41,691 nt of DNA, taken from Methanobacterium sp. Maddingley MBC34 (lineage in GTDB: Archaea; Methanobacteriota; Methanobacteria; Methanobacteriales; Methanobacteriaceae). Position numbers and translations under genes: made by a program. The notes under the pieces are model-generated. The model did not search any database. It saw only the letters and a list, made by a program, of their open reading frames with translations, and had not been told where the DNA came from. Where the stretch lies: contig AMGN01000004.1 of NCBI GenBank assembly GCA_000309865.1, positions 160,001-201,691 of the forward strand. Reading direction: 5' to 3'. Position 1 is the stretch's first letter; every line of letters starts with the position of its first letter. Below, piece by piece: positions 41,224-41,691 of the stretch.

Positions 41224-41691
41224 GGATAGGCCCTCTTTTTTCAAATATTGGAAAGTTTATTCTTCATTGAATATTTTTTTAACATTTTTATTATGTATTT
41301 AAACAATTAAATAGATTTTTAATCAGCATTTAATATGAATAACAGAGATGGTTCTATGTCTGAAATGGGTGGAAAATAAATGTTTTTGGGGTTATTTAAA
41401 GTGTTTAGGGTATGGGTGGAAAAATTAAATGAAAATTTAGTGGTTCTGTCAGTACAGATAACTTGTCACAGCGTATTGATCTTTTCTTAAATGAACAGAA
41501 CTATCAGCTTATAGGGAACTGGAATTCTTAAAAAAAGTATTTTATTTCCCAGATAAATATTTGAAGGAATTAATAATATTTTAATGATTAAAATAAATCT
41601 TATTATTAGTTAAAAATAAGAAAAAATAGGATATTAGTCCCAAAAAGGACATTATCCGTACATAACCGATCCTATACGTTAGTTATCCTTT
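41224..41691. other. gene-free right end of the window
   Basis: About 470 bp upstream of the PLD gene carry its presumed promoter (AAAAAATATT on the minus strand near 41270). They also hold two near copies of ATGGGTGGAAAA(AT)TAAATG (41363-41381 and 41412-41431) and an open frame of 32 codons (41433-41531) without a start codon. No complete gene is supportable. Confidence 0.4.

Noticed and set aside
41433..41531. Open frame of 32 codons with coding-like peptide (TDNLSQRIDLFLNEQ)
   Set aside because: It lacks ATG or GTG and any SD, and upstream is a stop. It may be a gene remnant, but nothing else supports it.

Overview
The window looks like a chromosome segment of a hydrogenotrophic methanogenic archaeon of the order Methanobacteriales, most like Methanobacterium. 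The evidence is a coenzyme M biosynthesis gene (comA), a TfuA gene for McrA thioamidation, an F420-ligase-like gene, archaeal TFE, UPF0146, AT-rich TATA-type promoters and Shine-Dalgarno (SD) sites of the GGAGGTGAT type. There are no rRNA or tRNA genes, no CRISPR array and no complete mobile element that I could find.

Region 1 (1-9.3 kb) carries core methanogen genes. A stand-alone pyruvate kinase C-terminal-domain protein is divergent from a plus-strand series: comA, an orphan ABC ATPase, a HypB/CobW-like GTPase with CxxC motifs, a CdhE-type 4Fe-4S protein and a CofE-like ligase. These are followed by tfe, an HD-domain protein, tfuA and a three-cysteine LarE-type sulfur transferase. The theme is sulfur and metal cofactor chemistry around methyl-CoM reductase. 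The joint role of the ABC/GTPase/Fe-S trio is not known to me.

Region 2 (9.4-21.9 kb) is mostly housekeeping. On the minus strand lie an amidohydrolase-UspA pair, a four-CBS protein, a conserved hypothetical, carA-carB and a RimI-like acetyltransferase. On the plus strand lie UPF0146, a Ca2+-type P-type ATPase and precorrin-6A reductase.

Region 3 (22-33.5 kb) is more accessory. It holds a possible 45-codon ORF abutting a GAP/LysE-like exporter, a decayed small gene, an HdeD-like membrane protein, a TrkA-type protein, and a likely operon of anaerobic sulfatase maturase, arylsulfatase and SulP permease. A run of small membrane or lipoprotein genes follows, including a 52-aa membrane protein with a perfect SD.

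Region 4 (33.5-41.7 kb) has lower GC. It holds a PAS-only sensor, an integrase-like protein lacking several canonical catalytic residues, a second HdeD-like protein, a MacB/FtsX-like permease with an ABC ATPase that has lost the Q-loop, signature and H-loop residues, and a phospholipase-D-like protein with transthyretin-like N-terminal domains.

The best candidates for undescribed biology are the comA-linked ABC/GTPase/Fe-S module, the tfuA-larE neighbourhood, the degenerate ABC pair, and the sulfatase module in a methanogen.
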